Positions 54,142-64,000 of a stretch of 64,000 bases of DNA are shown in pieces (the first letter of the stretch is position 1; the number at the start of each line of letters is the position of its first letter). The notes under the pieces are model-generated. The model made no database searches. It had not been told where the DNA came from and was given only the letters and a program-made list of their open reading frames with translations. A program made the position numbers and the translations under genes. Source of the stretch: Pseudomonas putida (GTDB lineage Bacteria; Pseudomonadota; Gammaproteobacteria; Pseudomonadales; Pseudomonadaceae). The DNA lies in contig CP047152.1 in the NCBI GenBank assembly GCA_041879295.1, positions 3,911,501-3,975,500 of the forward strand, given 5' to 3'.

Positions 54142-54453
54142 GAAATAGGCAGACCTGCTGAAAAAGGCACCAGGACAGTTCAAGAACCTGCATCCCTGCA
54201 CCGAATCGGTGCCAGCCCCTACCCTGTTCACGTGAGCGGGGTGAAGCCTGCGTGGTTTTTTCTTGGGTTTGTCGTGGATTGGGTTAAGGTTTATCGGTAT
54301 TCGCTGCGCCGGCGCCCTGAAACGGCGCAAAACCGGTCACAGGCGCTCCGCAACGTGGCAAAAACTTAGCAAGGCCCATACCAGCAGCCGCACTTGAACC
54401 TTCCATGCGTGCTGTCACTCGAACTACCAACACTCATCGACAGGGAGAGACCC
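54142..54453. other. Divergent region between amt and the YqjD-like gene
   Basis: A 312-base gap that must hold both promoters. It contains the palindrome GCACCGAATCGGTGC (54198-54212) and a T-rich stretch near 54250-54300. No sigma-54 promoter of the expected spacing was found. No reading frame here is convincing. Confidence 0.45.
54198..54212. promoter_or_regulatory. Palindrome upstream of amt
   Basis: GCACCGA-A-TCGGTGC is a perfect 7-base inverted repeat, 57 bases upstream of the amt start. A near-identical GCACCGATCCGGTGC occurs at 52949-52963 in the last codons of amt. It could be an operator; no regulator is recognised. Confidence 0.4.
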
Positions 54454-54768
54454 ATGGCCAGCAAATCGGCAAAGAATGCACAAGAGATATTGATGGCTGA
54501 CTTCCAGGCCTTGGTGCGCGACACCGAGAAGCTGCTGGCCGACACCGCCAACCTGGCCGGCGACCAGGCCGACGAATTGCGCGAGCAGATTCACGAGCGC
54601 CTGGCCCAGGCCCGCGAAACCCTGCAACTGACCCAGGACTCGGTACGTGAACGGGGTCAGGCGGCGCTGGGCAGCGCCGAGCAGTACGTGCAGGAAAACC
54701 CGTGGCAGGCGATCGGCATCGCGGCCGGCGTCGGCCTGTTGATCGGTCTGCTGGCCAACCGGCGCTAA
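54454..54768 (+). CDS. DUF883 (ElaB/YqjD-like) ribosome-associated membrane protein
   Basis: A 104-residue protein: a long amphipathic helix (ADFQALVRDTEKLLADTANL onward), then ENPWQAIGIAAGVGLLIGLLANRR, the C-terminal membrane anchor with a positive end typical of DUF883. E. coli YqjD and ElaB bind ribosomes at the inner membrane in stationary phase. The ATG at 54454 has GGGAGAG upstream. It starts a three-gene unit with the YqjE-like and YqjK-like genes. Confidence 0.9.
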   Translation: MASKSAKNAQEILMADFQALVRDTEKLLADTANLAGDQADELREQIHERLAQARETLQLTQDSVRERGQAALGSAEQYVQENPWQAIGIAAGVGLLIGLLANRR

Positions 54769-54777
54769 GGGGAACCC

Positions 54778-55152
54778 ATGGAGAATGACGCCAACGGCGC
54801 CGGCGCTTCGGGCAAGCGCCTGGGTGCGGCCATGCTGGGGCTGCTGCACAGTCACATCGAGCTGTTCGGTATCGAGCTGCAGGAGCAGAAAGGCCGCACT
54901 TTGAGCCTGCTGCTGTTCGCCGGCCTGGCGCTGGTGTTCGCCCTGCTGCTGCTGACCGCACTGTCCGGGCTACTGCTGGTGCTGCTGTGGGACAGCTATC
55001 GACTGGCCGGTATCATTGGCCTGTGCGTGTTCTATGGCATTGCCGCACTGTACTGTGCCATGCGCCTGAAGGCGGCGGTGTTCGACGAATCATCGCCTTT
55101 CGGCGCCACCCTCGAAGAACTTGCCAAGGACAGGGAGCGCCTGTTGCCATGA
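54778..55152 (+). CDS. YqjE-like (DUF1469, phage-holin superfamily) membrane protein
   Basis: A 124-residue inner-membrane protein with two strong hydrophobic helices (SLLLFAGLALVFALLLLTALSGLLLVLLW and IIGLCVFYGIAALYCAM). It fits the phage_holin_3_6/YqjE family, usually found between yqjD and yqjK homologues. Function unknown; no evidence for a phage origin. It starts 9 bases after the DUF883 gene and its stop overlaps the next ATG (ATGA). Confidence 0.88.
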   Translation: MENDANGAGASGKRLGAAMLGLLHSHIELFGIELQEQKGRTLSLLLFAGLALVFALLLLTALSGLLLVLLWDSYRLAGIIGLCVFYGIAALYCAMRLKAAVFDESSPFGATLEELAKDRERLLP

Positions 55153-55478
55153 GCCTGCCAGAACTGCCAAACACGCGTAACCCGCGTGAACTGCGCAAGG
55201 CGCTGCTGCGCCTGCGCATGGAGATGCACCGCCAGGAAATCCGCCATGAGTCCGGGCAGTTGCTTGAACCGCTGCGCCGCGTGCGCGGTATGGGCAGCTC
55301 ACTACATGAAGGCCTGGGTATCAAGCATGCGCCACTGTGGGGCATCGGCGCCGTGGTGGCGCTGGGCTTTCTCACCGGCAAGGGCGTACGCAGCGGCAAC
55401 CTGACCCGCCTGGTGCGCTTGGGCAGCACCCTGCTGCCGCTGGTGCGCCTCTACCTGCAAGGCGGCCGCCGCCCCTGA
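55149..55478 (+). CDS. YqjK-like protein
   Basis: A 109-residue basic protein with many Arg residues in the first half (NPRELRKALLRLRMEMHRQE) and one hydrophobic segment (APLWGIGAVVALGFLTG). It resembles the YqjK-like third member of the YqjD-YqjE-YqjK cluster by position and composition. The ATG overlaps the previous stop codon by the ATGA arrangement, so it is translationally coupled. Function unknown. Confidence 0.82.
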   Translation: MSLPELPNTRNPRELRKALLRLRMEMHRQEIRHESGQLLEPLRRVRGMGSSLHEGLGIKHAPLWGIGAVVALGFLTGKGVRSGNLTRLVRLGSTLLPLVRLYLQGGRRP

Positions 55479-55553
55479 CCTGCGCGCGACCCGGCAGCAC
55501 AATGCCCTTGCTGCGGGGTATGCTGCTGCCTTCAAACTAAAGGAGTACGCGCC

Positions 55554-56885
55554 TTGGACTGGCACACCTTGCTTACCCGCGAACGGCTGGGCAAAGCCCT
55601 GTACAGCGCCGATGAACTCGGGCGCAGCCCCTTCCACAAAGACCATGACCGCATCATTTTCTCCGGTGCCTTTCGCCGCCTCGGCCGCAAGACCCAGGTG
55701 CACCCGGTGTCGAGCAACGACCATATCCATACGCGCCTGACTCATTCGCTGGAAGTCAGCTGCGTCGGCCGCTCGCTGGGCATGCGCGTCGGCGAAACCC
55801 TGCGCGACAACCTGCCGGACTGGTGCGCCCCCAGTGACCTGGGGATGATCGTGCAGTCAGCCTGCCTGGCCCACGACATCGGCAACCCGCCATTCGGTCA
55901 CTCCGGCGAGGACGCCATTCGCCATTGGTTCCAGCAGGCCGCCGGGCGTGGCTGGCTGGACGACATGAGCGATGACGAGCGGGCCGACTTTCTCAACTTC
56001 GAAGGCAATGCCCAAGGCTTTCGCGTGCTCACCCAACTGGAATACCACCAGTTCGATGGGGGGACGCGGCTGACCTATGCCACCCTCGGCACCTACCTTA
56101 AATACCCTTGGAGCGCCCGCCATGCCGACGCCCTGGGTTACAAGAAGCACAAGTTCGGCAGCTATCAGAGCGAACTGCCGCTGCTTGAACAGATCGCCCG
56201 CAAGCTCGGCCTGCCGCAGCTGGAACACCAGCGCTGGGCGCGCCACCCGCTGGTGTATCTGATGGAGGCTGCCGATGACATCTGCTACGCGCTGATCGAC
56301 CTGGAAGACGGCCTGGAAATGGAGCTGCTGCAATACACAGAAGTCGAAGGGCTGTTGCTCGACCTGGTCGGCGATGACCTGCCAGAAACCTACCGCCAGC
56401 TCGGCCCAAGCGACTCCCGCCGGCGCAAGCTGGCAATCCTGCGTGGCAAGGCCATCGAACACCTGACCAACGCCGCCGCCCATGCCTTCGTCGAGCAGCA
56501 GCAGGCGTTGTTGGCCGGGCAACTGGCGGGCGACCTGGTGGAACACATGCATGGCCCAGCCAAACGCTGCGTACTGCAAGCCAAGGACATGGCACGCAAC
56601 AAGATCTTCCAGGACAAGCGCAAGACCCTGCACGAAATCGGCGCCTATACCACCCTGGAGATTCTGTTGAACACGTTCTGCGGGGCGGCCCTCGAACAGC
56701 ACGGTGGACGCACGCCATCGTTCAAGAGTCGCAGGGTGCTGGACCTGATCGGCAACAATGCGCCAGACCCGCATGCCTCGCTGCACAGCGCCTTCCTGCG
56801 CATGATCGACTTCATTGCCGGCATGACCGACAGCTATGCCAGCGAAATGGCCCGGGAGATGACCGGGCGCTCCAGCCCGACCTGA
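55554..56885 (+). CDS. dgt: Deoxyguanosinetriphosphate triphosphohydrolase-like protein
   Basis: A 443-residue HD-domain enzyme that removes triphosphate from dNTPs. Metal-binding HD residues are seen in [17 protein letters not shown] and [17 protein letters not shown], and the later [18 protein letters not shown] contains the last Asp. The start is TTG at 55554, which has AGGAG 8 bases before it; no ATG lies at a suitable place. It resembles the Dgt-like type 1/2 proteins of pseudomonads. Its exact dNTP preference is not known. Confidence 0.92.
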   Translation: MDWHTLLTRERLGKALYSADELGRSPFHKDHDRIIFSGAFRRLGRKTQVHPVSSNDHIHTRLTHSLEVSCVGRSLGMRVGETLRDNLPDWCAPSDLGMIVQSACLAHDIGNPPFGHSGEDAIRHWFQQAAGRGWLDDMSDDERADFLNFEGNAQGFRVLTQLEYHQFDGGTRLTYATLGTYLKYPWSARHADALGYKKHKFGSYQSELPLLEQIARKLGLPQLEHQRWARHPLVYLMEAADDICYALIDLEDGLEMELLQYTEVEGLLLDLVGDDLPETYRQLGPSDSRRRKLAILRGKAIEHLTNAAAHAFVEQQQALLAGQLAGDLVEHMHGPAKRCVLQAKDMARNKIFQDKRKTLHEIGAYTTLEILLNTFCGAALEQHGGRTPSFKSRRVLDLIGNNAPDPHASLHSAFLRMIDFIAGMTDSYASEMAREMTGRSSPT

Positions 56886-57008
56886 ACCGCGTCCGTGCAG
56901 CGCGGGCTCGGCCTGGCGCTGCACCACGCTTGCAGGAAACTTCCTACATCAACAGGAGCCAGACTAAACGGCACGAATATAAACTAATGAAAAGTTACCA
57001 AAATCGCT

Positions 57009-57036
57009 TTGACATCGAGTTAAGCACACCTAATCC
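57009..57036 (+). promoter_or_regulatory. Candidate sigma-70 promoter of the BvgAS-like operon
   Basis: TTGACA, 16 bases, TAATCC lies 132 bases upstream of the response-regulator gene, within an AT-rich stretch (about 56960-57110) that contrasts with the GC-rich surroundings. The -35 is perfect and the -10 is weak. Confidence 0.4.
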
Positions 57037-57167
57037 GTAGCCCATTTTGTTTTATCTTGTAAGCCGTTTCCCATATAGGCCTAACAGCCATTCCCCGCAC
57101 GCCCGACGACTTCCAACTGCGATAAGGTGCCCTCTGTCACCCTCAATCGATCGCAGGGAAATCGAAC

Positions 57168-57785
57168 ATGCACTCCATATTTATCGTTGACGACCATCCG
57201 GTAATTCGCCTGGCCGTCCGTATGCTGTTGGAAAACCAGAATTACAAGATTGTCGGCGAGTCGGACAACGGCGTAGACGCCATGCAGATGATCCGCGAGA
57301 GCAACCCCGACCTGGTCATTCTCGACATCAGCATCCCCAAGCTAGACGGCCTGGAGGTGCTGGCCCGCTTCCAGACCATGGCCCTGCCCTTGAAGGTTCT
57401 GGTATTGACTGCACAGTCCCCGGCCTTGTTTGCCGTACGTTGCATGCACTCAGGCGCGGCAGGTTATGTCTGCAAGCAGGAAGACCTGAGTGAACTGCTC
57501 AGTGCAATCAAGGCCGTACTGGCCGGTTATAACTATTTCCCCAGCCAGGCAATAAAAAACAACCAGACGACCGACAGTGACCTGCAACTTTTCCGACAGG
57601 TCAATGACCGCGAACTGATGGTACTTCAACTCTTCGCCCAAGGCCGCAGCAACAAGGAAATTGCCAAGGGCATGTTCCTCAGCAGCAAGACTGTCAGTAC
57701 CTACAAGAAGCGCCTGATGCACAAACTGCAAGTCAATACGCTGGTCGACCTGATCGAGATGGCCAAGCGCAACGCGCTGGTCTGA
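57168..57785 (+). CDS. LuxR-family response regulator (BvgA/EvgA-like)
   Basis: A 205-residue regulator: receiver domain ([20 protein letters not shown], phosphoacceptor Asp53 in LVILDISIP, Lys in GYVCKQED) and a LuxR helix-turn-helix ([39 protein letters not shown]). It is closest in style to BvgA, EvgA and RocA. Its partner is the adjacent hybrid sensor, which starts 8 bases after its stop. GCAGGGAAATCGAAC precedes its ATG. Confidence 0.94.
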   Translation: MHSIFIVDDHPVIRLAVRMLLENQNYKIVGESDNGVDAMQMIRESNPDLVILDISIPKLDGLEVLARFQTMALPLKVLVLTAQSPALFAVRCMHSGAAGYVCKQEDLSELLSAIKAVLAGYNYFPSQAIKNNQTTDSDLQLFRQVNDRELMVLQLFAQGRSNKEIAKGMFLSSKTVSTYKKRLMHKLQVNTLVDLIEMAKRNALV

Positions 57786-57793
57786 ACGTGGTC

Positions 57794-61426
<3,633 letters not shown>

Positions 61427-61467
61427 CTGGTAGACTGCGCGGCGTTATTACCTAAGAGGATTGTTTC

Positions 61468-61812
61468 ATGGCCACAAACCGCTCCCGTCGTCTGCGCAAG
61501 AAGCTGTGTGTCGACGAGTTTCAGGAATTGGGCTTCGAGCTGAACCTGGAATTCAAGGAAGATCTGGATGACCAGGCAATCGATGCTTTCCTCGACGCGT
61601 TCCTGGAAGAAGCCATGGACGCCAACGGCCTGGATTATGTAGGCGGTGACGATTTCGGCCTGGTGTGCTCGGTCAAACGCGGCTCGGTCAGCGAAGAACA
61701 GCGCGCTGCTGTTGAAGCCTGGCTCAAAGGCCGTGGCGAACTGACCAAGATCGAAGTCAGCCCGCTGCTGGACGCCTGGTACCCGGAAAAGCCGATCAAC
61801 AAGGCTGAGTGA
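61468..61812 (+). CDS. YggL-family 50S ribosome-binding protein
   Basis: A 114-residue acidic protein (MATNRSRRLRKKLCVDEFQE at its start, then a long acidic section) of the DUF469/YggL family, which associates with the 50S ribosomal subunit. The central LDYVGGDDFGLVCSVKRGSVSE fits the family. AGAGGA lies about 8 bases before the ATG. It stands alone and ends at a terminator. Confidence 0.92.
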   Translation: MATNRSRRLRKKLCVDEFQELGFELNLEFKEDLDDQAIDAFLDAFLEEAMDANGLDYVGGDDFGLVCSVKRGSVSEEQRAAVEAWLKGRGELTKIEVSPLLDAWYPEKPINKAE

Positions 61813-61848
61813 TACTTGTCAGCTTCGGGCTGAAAAGGTTCATTGCTG

Positions 61849-61878
61849 AAAAGGCCACCCACTCGGGGGGCCTTTTTT
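61849..61878 (+). terminator. Terminator of the YggL gene
   Basis: AAAAGGCC / GGCCTTTTTT with a 12-base loop rich in C and G, 36 bases after the YggL stop codon. Confidence 0.85.
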
Positions 61879-62013
61879 ATTGGCGTTGCTTTTCCGTCGA
61901 ACGTGACGCATCGCGGCTGCGCTTGGGGCATAATGCGTACTGTTTACGTCGTGGGGCCATCATCTCTTACAGCCCCAAAGCCCTTTTCCCTCGCCGCAGG
62001 GTATTCGCTCACT

Positions 62014-63468
62014 ATGATCAAAACGCTTCGACCCCTCATTCTTGCCGGCCTGCTGTTGCCGCTTGCCTTGCCCAGCCACGCCGCCGTCAATACCACCCTG
62101 CCTGCCAAAGTGCAGCAGGCGCTCAAGGCCAACAAGCTGCAGGACACAGCGCTGTCGCTGGTGATGCTGCCGCTGGACGGCCCCGGCACCCCGACCGTGT
62201 TCAATGCCGATGTGTCGGTGAACCCGGCGTCGACCATGAAACTGGTCACCACCTACGCCGCCCTCGAACTGCTTGGCCCGACCTTCCAGTGGAAAACCGA
62301 GTTCTACACTGACGGCACCCTGAGCAACGGCGTGCTTAACGGTAACCTCTACCTTAAAGGTGGCGGTGACCCCAAACTGAACATGGAAAAGCTGTGGCTG
62401 CTGATGCGTGACCTGCGCGCCAATGGCGTGCGCACCGTCACCGGTGACCTGGTGCTGGACCGCAGCCACTTCGTGCAACCCAACCTGCCGCAGTTCAACG
62501 ATGACGGCGGCGATGAAAACAAGCCGTTCCTGGTCAAGCCCGACTCACTGCTGGTCAACCTCAAGGCCCTGCGCTTCGTGGCCCGTAATGATGGTGGCAA
62601 GGTCACCGTCGCAGTCGAGCCGCCGATTGCCCGCATCCGCATCGACAACCAGGTCAAGCCGGTAGCCTCGAAGAAATGCACCGGTGATGTACGCTACAAC
62701 CCGGTGCCTCAGGCCGACGGCATCAGTGTAACGGTCAGCGGCCAACTGGGTGACGGCTGCAACTCGCAAACCTACCTGTCGCTGCTCGACCACCCAACCT
62801 ACGCCGCCGGTGCCGTACGCGCCATCTGGAGCGAACTGGGCGGCAACATCCAGGGTGGCGACCGCATCGAGAATGTGCCCAAGAGCGCTCGCCTGCTGGC
62901 CCGCGCCTTCTCGCCCGACCTGGTGGAAGTGATCCGCGACATCAACAAGTACAGCAACAACACCATGGCCCAGCAGCTGTTCCTGAGCCTTGGCGCGCAG
63001 TTCCGCACCGATGCCGATGGTGACGACGCCCGTGCTGCCCAGCGCGTGGTACGCCAATGGCTGGCGAAAAAAGGCATTACCGCGCCGCACCTGGTGATGG
63101 AAAACGGCTCTGGCCTGTCGCGTGCCGAACGGGTCAGTACCCGGGAAATGGCCGAGATGCTCAAAGCCGCCTGGAAGAGCCCTTACGCCGCCGAGTTCAT
63201 GAGCTCGATGCCGCTGGTGGGCATGGACGGCACCATGCGCAAGCGTCTCAAGCGCACCGCGATGACCGGTGAGGGGCACATCAAGACCGGCACACTGAAC
63301 ACTGTACGGGCGATTGCCGGCTTCAGCCGCGACAGCAACGGCCATACCTGGGCGGTGGCGGCGATCCTCAACGACCCCAAACCGTGGGGTGCCTCGCAGG
63401 TGCTGGACCAGGTGCTGCTTGACCTGTATCGCCAGCCGAAGCTGGCTGGCAGCACAGCGGCCAACTGA
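62014..63468 (+). CDS. dacB: D-alanyl-D-alanine carboxypeptidase/endopeptidase (PBP4)
   Basis: A 484-residue periplasmic class C penicillin-binding protein that trims or cuts peptide cross-links in peptidoglycan. It has a signal peptide (LRPLILAGLLLPLALPSHA), SxxK as S73-T-M-K76 (NPASTMKLV), SxN in KYSNNTMAQQL and KTG in GHIKTGTLN. Length and topology match PBP4 (DacB). The ATG at 62014 is chosen because the signal peptide begins there, although its ribosome site is weak. Its loss induces AmpC in pseudomonads with that system. Confidence 0.94.
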   Translation: MIKTLRPLILAGLLLPLALPSHAAVNTTLPAKVQQALKANKLQDTALSLVMLPLDGPGTPTVFNADVSVNPASTMKLVTTYAALELLGPTFQWKTEFYTDGTLSNGVLNGNLYLKGGGDPKLNMEKLWLLMRDLRANGVRTVTGDLVLDRSHFVQPNLPQFNDDGGDENKPFLVKPDSLLVNLKALRFVARNDGGKVTVAVEPPIARIRIDNQVKPVASKKCTGDVRYNPVPQADGISVTVSGQLGDGCNSQTYLSLLDHPTYAAGAVRAIWSELGGNIQGGDRIENVPKSARLLARAFSPDLVEVIRDINKYSNNTMAQQLFLSLGAQFRTDADGDDARAAQRVVRQWLAKKGITAPHLVMENGSGLSRAERVSTREMAEMLKAAWKSPYAAEFMSSMPLVGMDGTMRKRLKRTAMTGEGHIKTGTLNTVRAIAGFSRDSNGHTWAVAAILNDPKPWGASQVLDQVLLDLYRQPKLAGSTAAN

Positions 63469-63532
63469 CTCCACCTGCCATCACCCGGGCCGGCTCCCGC
63501 GCTCGACGCAGGCGCGGCCTTGGGTCGTGCAA

Positions 63533-63571
63533 GGGCCGCAAAGCGGCCCCTACGCCGACCGCGCGCGCGGT
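63533..63571. terminator. Two hairpins between dacB and the diguanylate cyclase gene
   Basis: GGGCCGC-AAA-GCGGCCC at 63533-63549 and the palindrome ACCGCGCGCGCGGT at 63558-63571 with TTTA after it. They lie between the converging genes and may act on dacB. No long T-run is present. Confidence 0.5.
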
Positions 63572-63572
63572 T

Positions 63573-64000
63573 TTATAGCGGCTCCCCCTCCACCCGGTCC
63601 CGCCCGGCCTGCTTGGCCGCATACACGCCGGCATCGGCGCGCAACAGCAAGGCATCGGCGCCCTCGCCCAACCGCCACTGCGCCACACCAAAGCTCGCGG
63701 TCACCTGGCCCACGCCTTCCACCGGCACATTGCGCACCCCTTGCCACAACTCCAGCGCCAGCAGCCGCGCCTGGTCGACATCGCTGCCCGGGCATAGCAC
63801 CATGAACTCTTCCCCGCCCAAGCGGCAGAACACATCGGTACGCCTTAAACGCTGACCGATGCGCTGGCACAGGCTGCGCAGCACCCGGTCGCCGACGGCA
63901 TGGCCGAAGCGGTCGTTGATGCGCTTGAAGTGATCAATATCGAGCATGATCACCGACAGTGCCAAACCATCGCGCTGGGCCCGTTCCAGTTCGATCTTGA
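63573..64000 (-). CDS. Diguanylate cyclase (GGDEF domain), C-terminal part
   Basis: The C-terminal GGDEF domain of a protein whose 5' end lies past the right edge of the window; the frame is open at 64000. LSVIMLDIDHFKRINDRFGHAVGDRVL is the GGDEF-domain start, and the active-site loop is FCRLGGEEF. An inhibitory RxxD site is in place (RRTD, five residues before the GGEEF), so product inhibition by cyclic di-GMP is expected. The N-terminal sensor part is not visible. Confidence 0.9.
   Translation of the reverse strand, partial: KIELERAQRDGLALSVIMLDIDHFKRINDRFGHAVGDRVLRSLCQRIGQRLRRTDVFCRLGGEEFMVLCPGSDVDQARLLALELWQGVRNVPVEGVGQVTASFGVAQWRLGEGADALLLRADAGVYAAKQAGRDRVEGEPL

Noticed and set aside
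54190..54215. Possible sigma-54 promoter upstream of amt (TGGCAC on the minus strand)
   Set aside because: The GC of the -12 element would be two bases too far from the -24 GG, so it does not fit the fixed spacing.

Overview
The window is a GC-rich stretch of bacterial chromosome that reads as core genome of the Pseudomonas putida group. The evidence is the gene order sthA / apbE / gap / mfd / SNF2 helicase / nagZ / psrA / lexA-sulA / topA / fadAB, the quality and length of the matches to Pseudomonas families, and many paired REP elements (a GCGGG-TAAA-CCCGC type core) in the intergenic gaps. There is no intact insertion sequence, no CRISPR array and no rRNA. One tRNA gene (Pro, anticodon CGG) is present. 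Genes at both edges are cut by the window.

Layout. 1-9515: PilZ protein fragment, glycerophosphodiester phosphodiesterase, soluble transhydrogenase SthA, ApbE flavin transferase, a long GAPDH, then mfd and a small CsiV-like exported protein. 9520-17078: SWIM-SNF2 helicase, nagZ, the TetR regulator psrA with a clear self-type operator, the SOS pair lexA-sulA behind two LexA boxes, and two small conserved proteins. 17266-23658: topA, a DUF1653 protein and the fadBA beta-oxidation operon. 24176-30260: membrane-anchored unknown protein, universal stress protein, Uup-type ABC-F ATPase, Slt lytic transglycosylase and a MOSC protein. 30316-34896: a signalling patch with CheV (sigma-28 type promoter), an Hpt-like protein that lacks the phosphorylated histidine, a NarL-type histidine kinase, a response regulator broken by a one-base frameshift, and a YegS-like lipid kinase.

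35153-45728: glycosyltransferase, moeA/moaB (molybdenum cofactor), small lipoprotein, tRNA-Pro, chemoreceptor, MsbA-like ABC exporter, pdxB, tusA, a large inverted repeat and rlmM. 45953-52698: aconitase acnA, a PAS-type Aer receptor behind a near-ideal sigma-28 promoter, an RluA-type pseudouridine synthase, a 102-aa unknown gene directly under a perfect LexA box, an M15 peptidase resembling phage endolysins, and a glutaredoxin-like protein. 52736-61426: a 165-bp palindromic element, an ammonium transporter, a YqjD/YqjE/YqjK-like trio, dgt, and a BvgAS/EvgAS-like two-component pair whose sensor carries two periplasmic solute-binding domains. 61468-64000: YggL, the PBP4-type carboxypeptidase dacB and the C-terminal part of a diguanylate cyclase.

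Themes. DNA damage (mfd, lexA-sulA, the new LexA-box gene), fatty-acid sensing and degradation (psrA, fadBA), motility and chemotaxis (cheV, two receptors, two FliA promoters), and cell-wall turnover and recycling (nagZ, slt, dacB, M15) recur. The items most worth a second look are the SOS-box orphan gene at 51545-51853, the frameshifted regulator at 33365-34025 with its Hpt-like neighbour, and the two long palindromic elements at 44396-44628 and 52736-52900. All identifications rest on reading the sequence and on family knowledge; no database search was run.
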